DNA of 64,000 nucleotides from assembly GCF_003688405.1 (NCBI RefSeq), contig NZ_REFC01000012.1, positions 744,001-808,000 of the forward strand, written 5' to 3'. Below, piece by piece: positions 46,101 to 53,698 of the stretch. The position numbers and the translations under genes were made by a program. The DNA is from Ulvibacter antarcticus. Lineage in GTDB: Bacteria > Bacteroidota > Bacteroidia > Flavobacteriales > Flavobacteriaceae. Positions within the stretch are counted from its first letter, which is position 1. Every line of letters starts with the position of its first letter. The notes below the pieces were generated by a model. The model worked only from the letters and a program-made list of their open reading frames with translations. It had not been told where the DNA came from and made no database searches.

Positions 46101-48761
46101 TTCGGCTCTAAATACTTTCTCTTCTCCTCGAATAAGTGGTCGGGTTTTACGAATAAGTCCGGTTTCTCCTGTTAACAGAATTTCTTCAATAGCAGGGAAT
46201 AATTCAGCATCGTTTGCTAGCGCTCCATGTGTCATTCTAGAATAATACACCGTATCATTCTCTATCATTTTCTTCGGAATTCCCAATTCCCATGTAACAC
46301 TCTGATCTCCTTCATTAGTGTATAGGAAATAGAGCTTCTTTTTCTCTTTTTTGCCCTTATCGTAGTCTTCCAGATAATAACCACAAGGGGTCATTTTATC
46401 TTTTCCGGCGATATACACCATATCTTTATAGTCTATATTCTTCAGACTTGAATTTATTGTATCTCTATATTTTCTGAAGTCGGTTAAATCTGCTTCCCGT
46501 GGTAACGGCCAGTCTTCTTCTCCAAAATATTCCCGCATTTTTTGCCATGTCTCAATATTCGCAAAATCGTTCTCTCCTTTATCCGTCAATGGCAATAAAC
46601 TTAGAATACCGGGGAATTTCGAAAACATGGTTAATAATCTCTTCTTTGAATGAAAAAGATCCAGTTTACTCAATTTATTGATAATCGCATCTTTTCCAAA
46701 TAAGACAGCTGGAATACGATGTGACCCACCAAGTGGTGAACCAAGAAAGAGTACCTTAAATTCGGAATGTTCCCTTAATTTACTTAAAGTCGTAGGGTGG
46801 GAAACCATAAAATCCCTTACAAGGACGCCTCCCATCGAATGTCCAATAATTTTTATGGGTTGCCCAATCTTCAGTAAATCTTCAATTTTTTTGTTAAAAT
46901 CGCTTACACAAGCAGTAAGTGGTCTACGCCAATCGAAGGGATAAATTACAACATCATAGACATCGCTTAATCGATCGTATAACTTCTTATAGGATGTCTC
47001 TACAACAGAGTCTGCAACTATCTTATTAGAATCGGAATACTCTAGTTGTAATAAACCTCCACTTAATATGCGTCCATATTGAAGCCAGATCTCCTTATTT
47101 TTTTGCGATAAATTCGACCCCATAATCCCTGGGAGCATAATCACAATTGGCTTATCTCCTGCCGGTGGTAAATCGGATGGTTTAAGTTCTCCGTGCTCAA
47201 TTCCTCCCCTGTCACTACCGGGAACAGACATTTGATAAACATCCTTAAATCCCTGTATTACTTCACCCTCTTTGGATCGTATCACTACTTCTATTGCCTC
47301 ACGTGTTCTGTCATTTTCAAAGTATCGAACATGGTTAACATTCGCAGCTTGATCGAAAAAATAACGAATCTTCTCTTTCCTCTTCACACCCAAGTACATA
47401 GAGTCTGTATTCACTACAAGATCGTTTCTCTGCCAGTAAAATAACCTTCCCAGAATCACAAACAATCCTTGACCTGTAAAACTCACCCGTCCATTACCTG
47501 AAATAACAGATAAAGCATCCCCTTCAATTGCACTATCATCTCCGGGATCGTTTAAAACCTTGAGAAAAGGGGAATCGGGATGCATAGCTTCGACACCTGC
47601 AAGTACATTTGAGTCTGCTTTACTTTTTATGGCTTCGGAAAGCAATTCCTTTAAAACATCTCCAAATCCTCCGCCAACAACAGTTAGTAGATTTAAAAAG
47701 ACATTAAGTATATGATCTAGTCGCTGCGAGGCAAGTTTCGTTCCTGCCGCCGGACATGCAACCCTTATATATTTGGTTATGTATATCTTTTTATTAGAAA
47801 AAGCCTTATTTAATTCTTTAATACTTTCAACATCTCTCTCCCTCTTTTCTTCTTCATCTAAATAATTAACTTGTCTTTCATTGAAACCGGGAGGATTATC
47901 CCCGGCGTATTTGCTCAGAACGTCTCCCACTAGACCTCCTCTTGAATGAGTCAATAGATGTAGCTCTGCATTTTTTGGAAGCATTTTAGCAAGTTCCACT
48001 GTGTTTTCAAGCGGACTTTTAGTAAGTGTTCTATGTTGAAATGCAAGTATATTTTCTCCATAGGTTTGAAACAATACAGGCCAAACCGATGAATTTTTCA
48101 AATCTTCATAAGCCCCAAGCGTATCAGAATTTGTTCCATGAATAAATAGAAAATATGGCTTTTGAGACGAAGCATTGGAAGTACCATTTGTAGCATTGTT
48201 TGTTTTTGTAAAATCAACAGCTTTGAAGCCAAAGCTTTCATCAATTCTAAAAAGACCGGCACCTTTTTCTAAAAATTCATTCTTATCCATTGTCTCCCAG
48301 ACATCACTATCTTCCGGAATACCATTCTGAAGGTTCTTTTCTTCGAGCTTCGATGCGAGCGCAACAACTCCCGCACTTATTGCCTTTTTTGCAAATATCT
48401 TTAAAACCTTTATGGCAATCTTTCCTATTATTCCTCTTTCAGTACTCGGTGCGTCAATTGTGGGTTCCAACACAAACACTCCATCCTTACCATCTCTATT
48501 TAAACTAGGGTTAACAGCAGGATCTAGTTCAGGATAGATCTCATGCATAGTGGAAGCATCGCACATCCAAATGGTGCCATCATCCAGTTCAAATTCCATG
48601 AGGTCTCCATCTTTTTCGAGATCGATTTCATGCGAATCTGCTCCGGCACGATTGCTTGAAACTAGATTATAAATGAAATTGCCATCGGCATCTTTCTCCA
48701 TCTCGCCGTGGACTATTATTTTTTTTATTGGTATCATATAATTGCTATAAGGTTGATTCAA
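43119..48761 (-). CDS. giant protein with two alpha/beta-hydrolase domains and a CHAT (caspase-like) domain
   Basis: An 1880-residue protein with no signal peptide. Residues of about 205-480 are a first alpha/beta hydrolase (FLFIHGTNS; nucleophile Ser near 272 in LLTHSRGG). Residues of about 540-860 are a second, LCAT/lipase-like one (VIMLPGIMGSN; Ser near 641 in IIGHSMGG; PFDWR). Residues of about 890-1080 carry the phrases YASYPILAGHF and LGLYPGGIST that I associate with CHAT proteins. The CHAT protease domain spans about 1240-1520, with His near 1332 in HLAGHG and Cys near 1373 in FINCCHLG. The rest (about 1550-1840) is helical and TPR-like, ending in a Lys-rich tail. CHAT proteins are caspase relatives; here protease and lipase activities sit in one chain. 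It converges with the STAND gene. Confidence 0.85.
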   Translation of the reverse strand: MNQPYSNYMIPIKKIIVHGEMEKDADGNFIYNLVSSNRAGADSHEIDLEKDGDLMEFELDDGTIWMCDASTMHEIYPELDPAVNPSLNRDGKDGVFVLEPTIDAPSTERGIIGKIAIKVLKIFAKKAISAGVVALASKLEEKNLQNGIPEDSDVWETMDKNEFLEKGAGLFRIDESFGFKAVDFTKTNNATNGTSNASSQKPYFLFIHGTNSDTLGAYEDLKNSSVWPVLFQTYGENILAFQHRTLTKSPLENTVELAKMLPKNAELHLLTHSRGGLVGDVLSKYAGDNPPGFNERQVNYLDEEEKRERDVESIKELNKAFSNKKIYITKYIRVACPAAGTKLASQRLDHILNVFLNLLTVVGGGFGDVLKELLSEAIKSKADSNVLAGVEAMHPDSPFLKVLNDPGDDSAIEGDALSVISGNGRVSFTGQGLFVILGRLFYWQRNDLVVNTDSMYLGVKRKEKIRYFFDQAANVNHVRYFENDRTREAIEVVIRSKEGEVIQGFKDVYQMSVPGSDRGGIEHGELKPSDLPPAGDKPIVIMLPGIMGSNLSQKNKEIWLQYGRILSGGLLQLEYSDSNKIVADSVVETSYKKLYDRLSDVYDVVIYPFDWRRPLTACVSDFNKKIEDLLKIGQPIKIIGHSMGGVLVRDFMVSHPTTLSKLREHSEFKVLFLGSPLGGSHRIPAVLFGKDAIINKLSKLDLFHSKKRLLTMFSKFPGILSLLPLTDKGENDFANIETWQKMREYFGEEDWPLPREADLTDFRKYRDTINSSLKNIDYKDMVYIAGKDKMTPCGYYLEDYDKGKKEKKKLYFLYTNEGDQSVTWELGIPKKMIENDTVYYSRMTHGALANDAELFPAIEEILLTGETGLIRKTRPLIRGEEKVFRAEPDLDFDISEGGLAHTIFGVGATKSPEGSILPLNVTISNGDLRYASYPILAGHFLNDGILSAEKAIDRYLNDSLSANHFLGLYPGGISTHSYFDRLPGSDFPGSIIVGLGEPDQLTSFQLTKTIEQGVLNYMLRIRGDNSMNNTVGVSALVIGSGYGGLSVESSIKAIIEGVNRANVKIRMLFEEGYKTIGHLEFVELYENRALNCMYVINKIAKNENSSYNIQIGNKKIKNLLGVRKMIPLDTTDDWWKRITIVGKTEDESKDKMSSMLFSVSTGDSREEEVELQSSTSLIDMFVSEISRNHNWNDCTAKTLFELLIPNEFKEKLKRKGNMFWILDDDTASYPWELLQDNTTNADPLCIDAGMIRQLKTKDFRVNIKRVAANDALVIADPNLHGFIGQLKGAKREGLEVKEVLEGVGYPVNDIIGSDAATIIRSLFCKDYSIIHLAGHGIYNPDDPKKSGMVIGKDLFLTVFAIQQMAVVPELVFINCCHLGYSSSEDSKYYENRYKLAANIGTQLIRMGVRAVVAAGWAIDDAAASLFAKSFYSGMFSGCNFGDAVKNARKQVYQEYPENNTWGAYQCYGDPFFKLKQISSFSGTWSPSYIASQEAEVDLDNLLNKLEMATRIDKNYLSDLNAIIKAVKRDVEITPRIMEKEARIYQELGEYAKAIEGYEKLLKLENAEFSFRCMERYCNIRAKSFVREFFEIKIDPKDKKKNDREKEREEIRNIAYLAMDFRVIPDLGVLVNAGVTSERLTLLGSAYKRLSMLAVGFNERIRAYKGAYAYYSRAYSHENNKQKVYALTNMIELAAILKYNGVYKSKGKFTFEDKVYEFNTDSDYVKNLDEEHEKLQKKSNLENLDYWDMIDYLNIDLCLLLISEDDKTSKKWKNFIEEFKTVWQKAGSIAKKTAEIEHIEFLIHALKKAADTNTEFYDRRIAKDEKIDDNFKSYTGELKEALEAAKKHLKSKQNKVGTKKATKAVKPVVKKVSAKPKKKGK

Positions 48762-49141
48762 TTATTAAAAAGACTGATGTAATTTTGGGGATACCAATCA
48801 AATATAAAGGTGACAATCATTTCAATTCAAGATAGCCACCTCATTCTAGGGAGATTAAAAAGGTACAACTTTTTTTCAAATTGGAACTTATTATGTTGAG
48901 CAAAGCAAATGAGTTTCCGAAGTAAACAGCACCCAGCTTCAAAAAAAGTAGTTTTAATAAAAAAACACCTTATTTAAAAACTATAATCCGAAATATTACG
49001 TATGTTTATATAAGTCAGAGACCCACACATTGCTTATGTTTTGTGGAGAGACTTAAATCCCCCGCAATATCCCCAATCGTGTAATGGTTGGGGTTTTTTA
49101 TTTCCCGCCCGATTTAGTATCTTTCAGAGTAAAAATTTGAT
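48762..49141. other. divergent intergenic region with a possible small RNA
   Basis: A 380-base gap between the CHAT gene and the sugar dehydrogenase gene. Bases 48762-49010 hold nothing I can support. Bases 49020-49099 show a short hairpin CCACA/TGTGG at about 49023-49045 and then a strong terminator, which together look like a small transcript or the leader of the dehydrogenase mRNA. Confidence 0.4.
49071..49099 (+). terminator. intrinsic terminator in the 5' region of the sugar dehydrogenase gene
   Basis: CCCCAA at 49071-49076 pairs with TTGGGG at 49088-49093 across an 11-base loop and is followed by six T residues. It points along the plus strand, yet no plus-strand gene lies upstream within 6 kb, so it either ends a small RNA or acts as an attenuator for the gene at 49142. 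Confidence 0.7.
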
Positions 49142-50302
49142 ATGAAACTCTATATCTTCTATTTCTCCTCTCTATTGTTTTTAACTGCCTGTCCATCATC
49201 GCAAGAAAGCAAAAAGCAAGAAAAGGAAATTGCAAAAAACAGTGAAATTGTATCTCAAACAGAGCTTACAACAGCAGATCGAACCTATACGATTGAAAAA
49301 GTGGTAGAAAATCTATCGAATCCATGGGGTATGACGTGGTTGCCAGACGGAAGTATGTTGATAACAGAAAAAAGCGGCGAACTTATTCACTTCAGAAACG
49401 GGGAAAAAACAGAAATTAAAAACGTGCCTGAAGTCTATAACCGCGGACAGGGAGGCCTTTTGGATATCGAACTTCATCCTAATTACAGTGAAAATGGCTG
49501 GATTTATATCACGTATTCTTCGGAAGAAGGAGAAGATAAAGGTGGAAATACTGCGCTAATTCGTTGCAAATTGAAGGATGCCGCTCTCACATCCATCGAA
49601 AAACTCTATAAAGCAACACCAAATTCTACCCGCGGACAGCATTTTGGCTCCAGAATTGAATTTGATAATGAAGGTTATCTCTATTTTTCTATCGGCGAAA
49701 GAGGAGATCGGGATGTAAATCCGCAAGACATATCTCGTGACGGAGGGAAAATTTATAGACTTAATGACGATGGAAGTATTCCGGCAGACAACCCGTTTAT
49801 TGATACACCTAATTCAAAAAAAGCAATTTTCACCTATGGAAATCGCAACCCTCAGGGAATAGCAAAACATCCTGAAACTGGTGAAATATGGATTCATGAA
49901 CACGGTCCTAAGGGTGGTGACGAAATAAACATTGTGAAGAAAGGTGCTAATTATGGCTGGCCCGTAATTTCGTATGGGATTAATTACAGCGGTACAAAGT
50001 TCACCGATGAAACTTCCAGACCGGATATGGAAGAACCTGTTTACTATTGGGTGCCTTCTATTGCTCCCTGCGGAATGGCATTTGTAACCGGCGATAAATA
50101 TCCCGATTGGAAGGGGCAACTTTTAGTAGGCTCATTGAAATTTAATTATGTAGAATTGCTGAAATTTGAAGGAACTAAATTAATTAGTCGTCAAAAAATC
50201 GCAGAAGATGTGGGTCGTGTAAGAAATGTGAAAATGGGACCCGATGGCTATATTTACATAGGAGTTGAAGGTCAGGGAATTGTGAAAATGGTTCCCAATT
50301 AA
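49142..50302 (+). CDS. PQQ-dependent sugar dehydrogenase (soluble aldose dehydrogenase type), lipoprotein
   Basis: A 386-residue protein with lipoprotein signal ending FLTACPSS. The single domain is a six-bladed propeller of the glucose/sorbosone dehydrogenase family: LSNPWGMTWLPDGSML at the start, GQGGLLDIELHPNY near residue 100 (with the catalytic His region), GNRNPQGIAKHP near 232, and HEHGPKGGDEIN near 247. It oxidises aldose sugars in the periplasm with PQQ. Two c-type cytochrome genes follow, which could accept the electrons. PQQ synthesis genes are not in this window. It is similar to the YliI type in length. Confidence 0.87.
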   Translation: MKLYIFYFSSLLFLTACPSSQESKKQEKEIAKNSEIVSQTELTTADRTYTIEKVVENLSNPWGMTWLPDGSMLITEKSGELIHFRNGEKTEIKNVPEVYNRGQGGLLDIELHPNYSENGWIYITYSSEEGEDKGGNTALIRCKLKDAALTSIEKLYKATPNSTRGQHFGSRIEFDNEGYLYFSIGERGDRDVNPQDISRDGGKIYRLNDDGSIPADNPFIDTPNSKKAIFTYGNRNPQGIAKHPETGEIWIHEHGPKGGDEINIVKKGANYGWPVISYGINYSGTKFTDETSRPDMEEPVYYWVPSIAPCGMAFVTGDKYPDWKGQLLVGSLKFNYVELLKFEGTKLISRQKIAEDVGRVRNVKMGPDGYIYIGVEGQGIVKMVPN

Positions 50303-50319
50303 TTTGAAGATTAACTAAT

Positions 50320-50775
50320 ATGAAAAACTTATACGGTCTCTTATTCCTGCCTTTGATTATTATTTCATTGTTTTTTTCTGAAATAAACCAAGATCCTAAT
50401 TTAATGAGGTATCGGGATGTTGTTTTAGAGTCAATGCAAAGTGACCTTGAAGCAAGTATCGACCGTGGCGCGATTGTATACAAGGAGTATTGTAACCGCT
50501 GTCATCGTCCCAAAGGGAAAGGAATGGGAAAGAGCTATCCTCCTCTGGCCGGATCGGATTATTTAGCAAATAACAGAACGGAAAGTATAAGAGGTGTTAA
50601 ATTTGGTCAGGAGGGTGAAATAGTTGTTAATGGAAAGACCTATAATAAAGTAATGGAACCGATGAATTTAAACGACACCCAAATAGCCGATGTGATGAAT
50701 TATATCATGAATTCCTGGGACAACACACAAGTTAATATAGTAACCCCTCAGGAAGTAGCAGCTATAACAAAATAA
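50320..50775 (+). CDS. periplasmic c-type cytochrome
   Basis: A 151-residue protein with an N-terminal signal or anchor (residues 4-22) and one class I cytochrome c domain. The heme motif is CNRCH at about residues 59-63; the axial Met is in KVMEPMNL near 118, followed by the typical helix VMNYIMNSWDN. It is a likely electron acceptor for the sugar dehydrogenase 18 bases upstream. A paralogue follows directly. Confidence 0.9.
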   Translation: MKNLYGLLFLPLIIISLFFSEINQDPNLMRYRDVVLESMQSDLEASIDRGAIVYKEYCNRCHRPKGKGMGKSYPPLAGSDYLANNRTESIRGVKFGQEGEIVVNGKTYNKVMEPMNLNDTQIADVMNYIMNSWDNTQVNIVTPQEVAAITK

Positions 50776-50806
50776 TACTTTTATCCTTCAGAAATACTAA
50801 AAACCT

Positions 50807-51265
50807 ATGCAATTATTGAAATTAAAACGAAATGTTCCGCTTTTATGTCTCATCTTTCTAATCTCCTGTAATAATTCAGAAAAGAAAAAAACTCAAATAC
50901 AGATCGGGCAAAATTCAGAAGTCAATCAAACCAGCCTGGAAGTGAGCATTGAAAAAGGCAATGAAGTGTATCAAAATTTTTGTCTTCAATGTCATTTGCC
51001 AAATGGTAAAGGGATCCCTAATAATTTTCCTCCTTTGGCGGGTTCAGATTGGCTGACAGAGAAGAGAGAAGAAAGTATCCGCGCAGTGAAGTTTGGGCAA
51101 AATGGCGAAATTAAAGTCAACGGTTTAACCTACAATGGAGTGATGACCCCTATGGGACTAAGTGATGAAGAAATCGCCAACGTTATGAATTATGTCATGA
51201 ATTCATGGGGTAACACACAGGATAAAATGGTCACTGAAGCAGAGGTAACGGCTGTTGAAAAGTAA
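50807..51265 (+). CDS. c-type cytochrome lipoprotein, paralogue of the preceding gene
   Basis: A 152-residue lipoprotein (signal ending LISCNNS) with heme motif CLQCH near residue 60, axial Met in GVMTPMGL and VMNYVMNSWGN. It is clearly related to the preceding cytochrome over the whole heme domain (shared FPPLAGSDWL-type stretch and SIRxVKFGQ). The lipid anchor suggests that it may pass electrons onward at the membrane. The pair and the dehydrogenase appear to be one transcript. Confidence 0.9.
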   Translation: MQLLKLKRNVPLLCLIFLISCNNSEKKKTQIQIGQNSEVNQTSLEVSIEKGNEVYQNFCLQCHLPNGKGIPNNFPPLAGSDWLTEKREESIRAVKFGQNGEIKVNGLTYNGVMTPMGLSDEEIANVMNYVMNSWGNTQDKMVTEAEVTAVEK

Positions 51266-51335
51266 CTATATGTTTTATTAATTAAGGTAGCTTCTATTTA
51301 AGTTAATCTCTATTTTTGTAAAAAGCTAAAACTAT

Positions 51336-51944
51336 ATGCTCATAATTGGTATCGCGGGTGGTACAGGAAGTGGTAAAACAACTGTTGTTGAACAAATTGT
51401 TGCAGAGCTTCCGAAAGACGAGGTATGTGTGATTTCACAGGATTCCTATTATAAGGATACGAGTCATCTCACTTACGAAGAGAGGATAAAGATCAATTTT
51501 GACCATCCTAATTCTATAGATTTCGCTTTATTGGTAAGTCATTTGGAAGAACTTCGGAAAGGCCATTCCTTCGAACAACCGGTGTATTCGTTTGTAGAAC
51601 ACAATCGCACTGGAGAAACTATAACCACCTACCCCAAAAAAGTGGTAATTGTTGAAGGTATTTTAATTTTAACGCATCCCGAAATTCGGGAAATGTTCGA
51701 TATAAAGGTTTATGTGCATGCCGATAGTGACGAACGGCTAATTAGAAGATTAAAAAGAGATATTTCGGAAAGAGGCAGAGACTTAGAAGAGGTACTTAAC
51801 CGTTATCAGACAACGCTAAAGCCAATGCATCAGCAGTTTATAGAACCAACCAAGGAGTTTGCAGATATCATTATACCTACAAACCGATATAACACAGTTG
51901 CGGTAAATCTAATTCGCAGTATTATTCATCAAAAATTAGCCTAA
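51336..51944 (+). CDS. udk: uridine kinase
   Basis: A 202-residue kinase with P-loop GGTGSGKTT at residues 8-16, SQDSYYKD, FDHPNSIDF, YSFVEHNRTGET and VEGILIL, all standard for uridine/cytidine kinase. It salvages uridine and cytidine to UMP and CMP. A TATTTTTG box at 51311-51318 fits the Bacteroidota -7 element and lies 17 bases before the ATG. An ftsB-like gene starts six bases after it, and the mutase genes follow. Confidence 0.94.
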   Translation: MLIIGIAGGTGSGKTTVVEQIVAELPKDEVCVISQDSYYKDTSHLTYEERIKINFDHPNSIDFALLVSHLEELRKGHSFEQPVYSFVEHNRTGETITTYPKKVVIVEGILILTHPEIREMFDIKVYVHADSDERLIRRLKRDISERGRDLEEVLNRYQTTLKPMHQQFIEPTKEFADIIIPTNRYNTVAVNLIRSIIHQKLA

Positions 51945-51950
51945 AGACCT

Positions 51951-52286
51951 GTGAAAATTTCAGAATTAAAACAGAAAAAATGGCTGCGGCTAATTAGCAA
52001 TAAATATGTGCTTATATTGTTGTTATTCGTTATTTGGATGTTTTTTTTCGACACCAATTCATTTCTAATTCACAACGAACTCAACCATGATGTAAATGCA
52101 CTGGAAGATAATAAAGAGTTTTACAAGAAGGAAATAAAAAACGATAAGGTCTTTATTGAACGAATGAAAGATAGCGAGCAGATTGAAAAATTCGCACGTG
52201 AAAAATACTATCTGAAAAAAGAAAAAGAGGATATTTTTATCATAGAAAACGAGGACAGCCTTAAAAAAAAGAAGAAAGATGAGTGA
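51951..52286 (+). CDS. septum formation initiator family protein (FtsB/DivIC-like)
   Basis: A 111-residue membrane protein with a GTG start. A basic N-terminus, one TM helix at about residues 17-36 (YVLILLLFVIWMFFF), then a coiled coil with a heptad pattern (residues 40-75) and the family motif FAREKYYLKKEKEDIFII. The order is that of FtsB/DivIC in the divisome, where the protein links FtsL and FtsQ. The C-terminus is a run of lysines. It lies between udk and the mutase small subunit, overlapping the latter by eight bases, a linkage also known in other flavobacteria. Confidence 0.85.
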   Translation: MKISELKQKKWLRLISNKYVLILLLFVIWMFFFDTNSFLIHNELNHDVNALEDNKEFYKKEIKNDKVFIERMKDSEQIEKFAREKYYLKKEKEDIFIIENEDSLKKKKKDE

Positions 52287-53649
52287 TTTCCTGTTTAATG
52301 AATTCGATACTGTTTCTGCAAAACAATGGAAGCAAAAGATACAGGTAGATCTCAAGGGAGCCGACTATAACGACACCCTGATCTGGCAGAGCTTGGAGGG
52401 GATTAATGTCAAGCCGTTTTATCATAATGACGATCAGAAAGCGGATTATTCTACTATACCCGGCCAACCATTGAACTGGAATATTGCTCAGCAAATTTTT
52501 ATCGATGATGAAAAAATAGCAAACAGATTAACCTTAGATTCCTTGGAAAGAGGAGCTGAGGCTATTATCTTTTCTTCGGCTGAAGAATTTGATCCGAAGG
52601 TTGTTTTTAAAGGGTGTTCACCAAAAAAAACAAAAATTTATTTTCAGTTTACGTTTCTTTCTGAAGCCTTTATCCTTCGTCTGAAGCAATTTTTCAAGAA
52701 TCCAGCTTGGGAAATTTACTACAATATCGACCTCATTGGTAACCTTACGAGGACTGGTAACTGGTTTTTTAACCTGAAAAAGGATCATGAAATATTGGAT
52801 TCCCTTCTTCAGAAATTACCAAAGGAGCGATTTATTAGTGTCGATGCTAGTCTATACCAGAATGCTGGAGCCAATATGGTTCAGCAACTTGCCTATGCCC
52901 TTGCACATGCAAACGAATATCTAAATCACTTTGAGGAAGTTTCAGAAGAAAATTTGAAAATCACTTTTCAACTTTCTGTTGGCTCAAACTACTTTTTTGA
53001 AATCGCAAAGATTCGTGCTTTACGAAAACTTTATGCAGCACTCGCTTCAGAATACACCAAAAAGCAGGAATGTTCTATATTGGCTATCCCTTCAAAAAGG
53101 AATAAAACCATTTACGATTATAACGTAAATATGCTCCGTACCACCACCGAATGTATGAGCGCGGTGCTAGGAGGTGCAAACACAATTTCAAATTTAGCTT
53201 ACGATGTGCTATATCATAAAAGCAATGAATTTGGAGAACGAATTTCACGTAATCAATTATTAATTCTGAAAGCCGAAAGTTATTTTGAAACGGCCGGTAA
53301 TCCCGCAGATGGTACCTATTATATTGAGGCCTTAACCGACGAATTAGCCGAAAAAGCCTTGAGTCTGTTTAAAGATATCGAAGCCAATGGCGGATTTCTA
53401 AAGCAACTCAAAGAAGGTACCATTCAAAGAAAAATTAAAGAAAGTGCATCAAGAGAACAGAAATTATTCGATTCTGGGGAAATTAAACTACTAGGAACCA
53501 ATTTCCATCCCAATCAGCAGGATCACATGAAAGAGAATCTCGATTTGTATCCTTTTGTAAAAACTAATCCTCGTAAAACACTAATTGAACCAATTATAGA
53601 AAGAAGACTTGCAGAAAAAACGGAACAGGAACGCTTAAAAACAGAATAG
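52279..53649 (+). CDS. mutA: methylmalonyl-CoA mutase small (beta) subunit
   Basis: A 456-residue protein of the MCM small-subunit family. It shows FDTVSAKQWKQKIQVDLKGADY at the start, GQPLNWNIAQQIF, a TIM barrel with TTECMSAVLGGANTISNLAYD, and ETAGNPADGTYYIE. The usual B12-binding domain is lacking or degenerate at the C-terminus, as expected of the non-catalytic subunit, and it is shorter than the 620 residues of actinobacterial MutA. It pairs with the large subunit 49 bases downstream. The start overlaps the ftsB-like gene by eight bases. Confidence 0.9.
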   Translation: MSDFLFNEFDTVSAKQWKQKIQVDLKGADYNDTLIWQSLEGINVKPFYHNDDQKADYSTIPGQPLNWNIAQQIFIDDEKIANRLTLDSLERGAEAIIFSSAEEFDPKVVFKGCSPKKTKIYFQFTFLSEAFILRLKQFFKNPAWEIYYNIDLIGNLTRTGNWFFNLKKDHEILDSLLQKLPKERFISVDASLYQNAGANMVQQLAYALAHANEYLNHFEEVSEENLKITFQLSVGSNYFFEIAKIRALRKLYAALASEYTKKQECSILAIPSKRNKTIYDYNVNMLRTTTECMSAVLGGANTISNLAYDVLYHKSNEFGERISRNQLLILKAESYFETAGNPADGTYYIEALTDELAEKALSLFKDIEANGGFLKQLKEGTIQRKIKESASREQKLFDSGEIKLLGTNFHPNQQDHMKENLDLYPFVKTNPRKTLIEPIIERRLAEKTEQERLKTE

Positions 53650-53698
53650 TCATGAGTGAATCGTATTTTGAACATTATTCCCGAAAAATTATCATGTA

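Noticed and set aside
49142-51265. Link between the PQQ sugar dehydrogenase and the gluconokinase fusion as one gluconate pathway
   Set aside because: The idea is chemically possible, since aldose oxidation can give gluconate, but the genes are 33 kb apart with no shared promoter motif.
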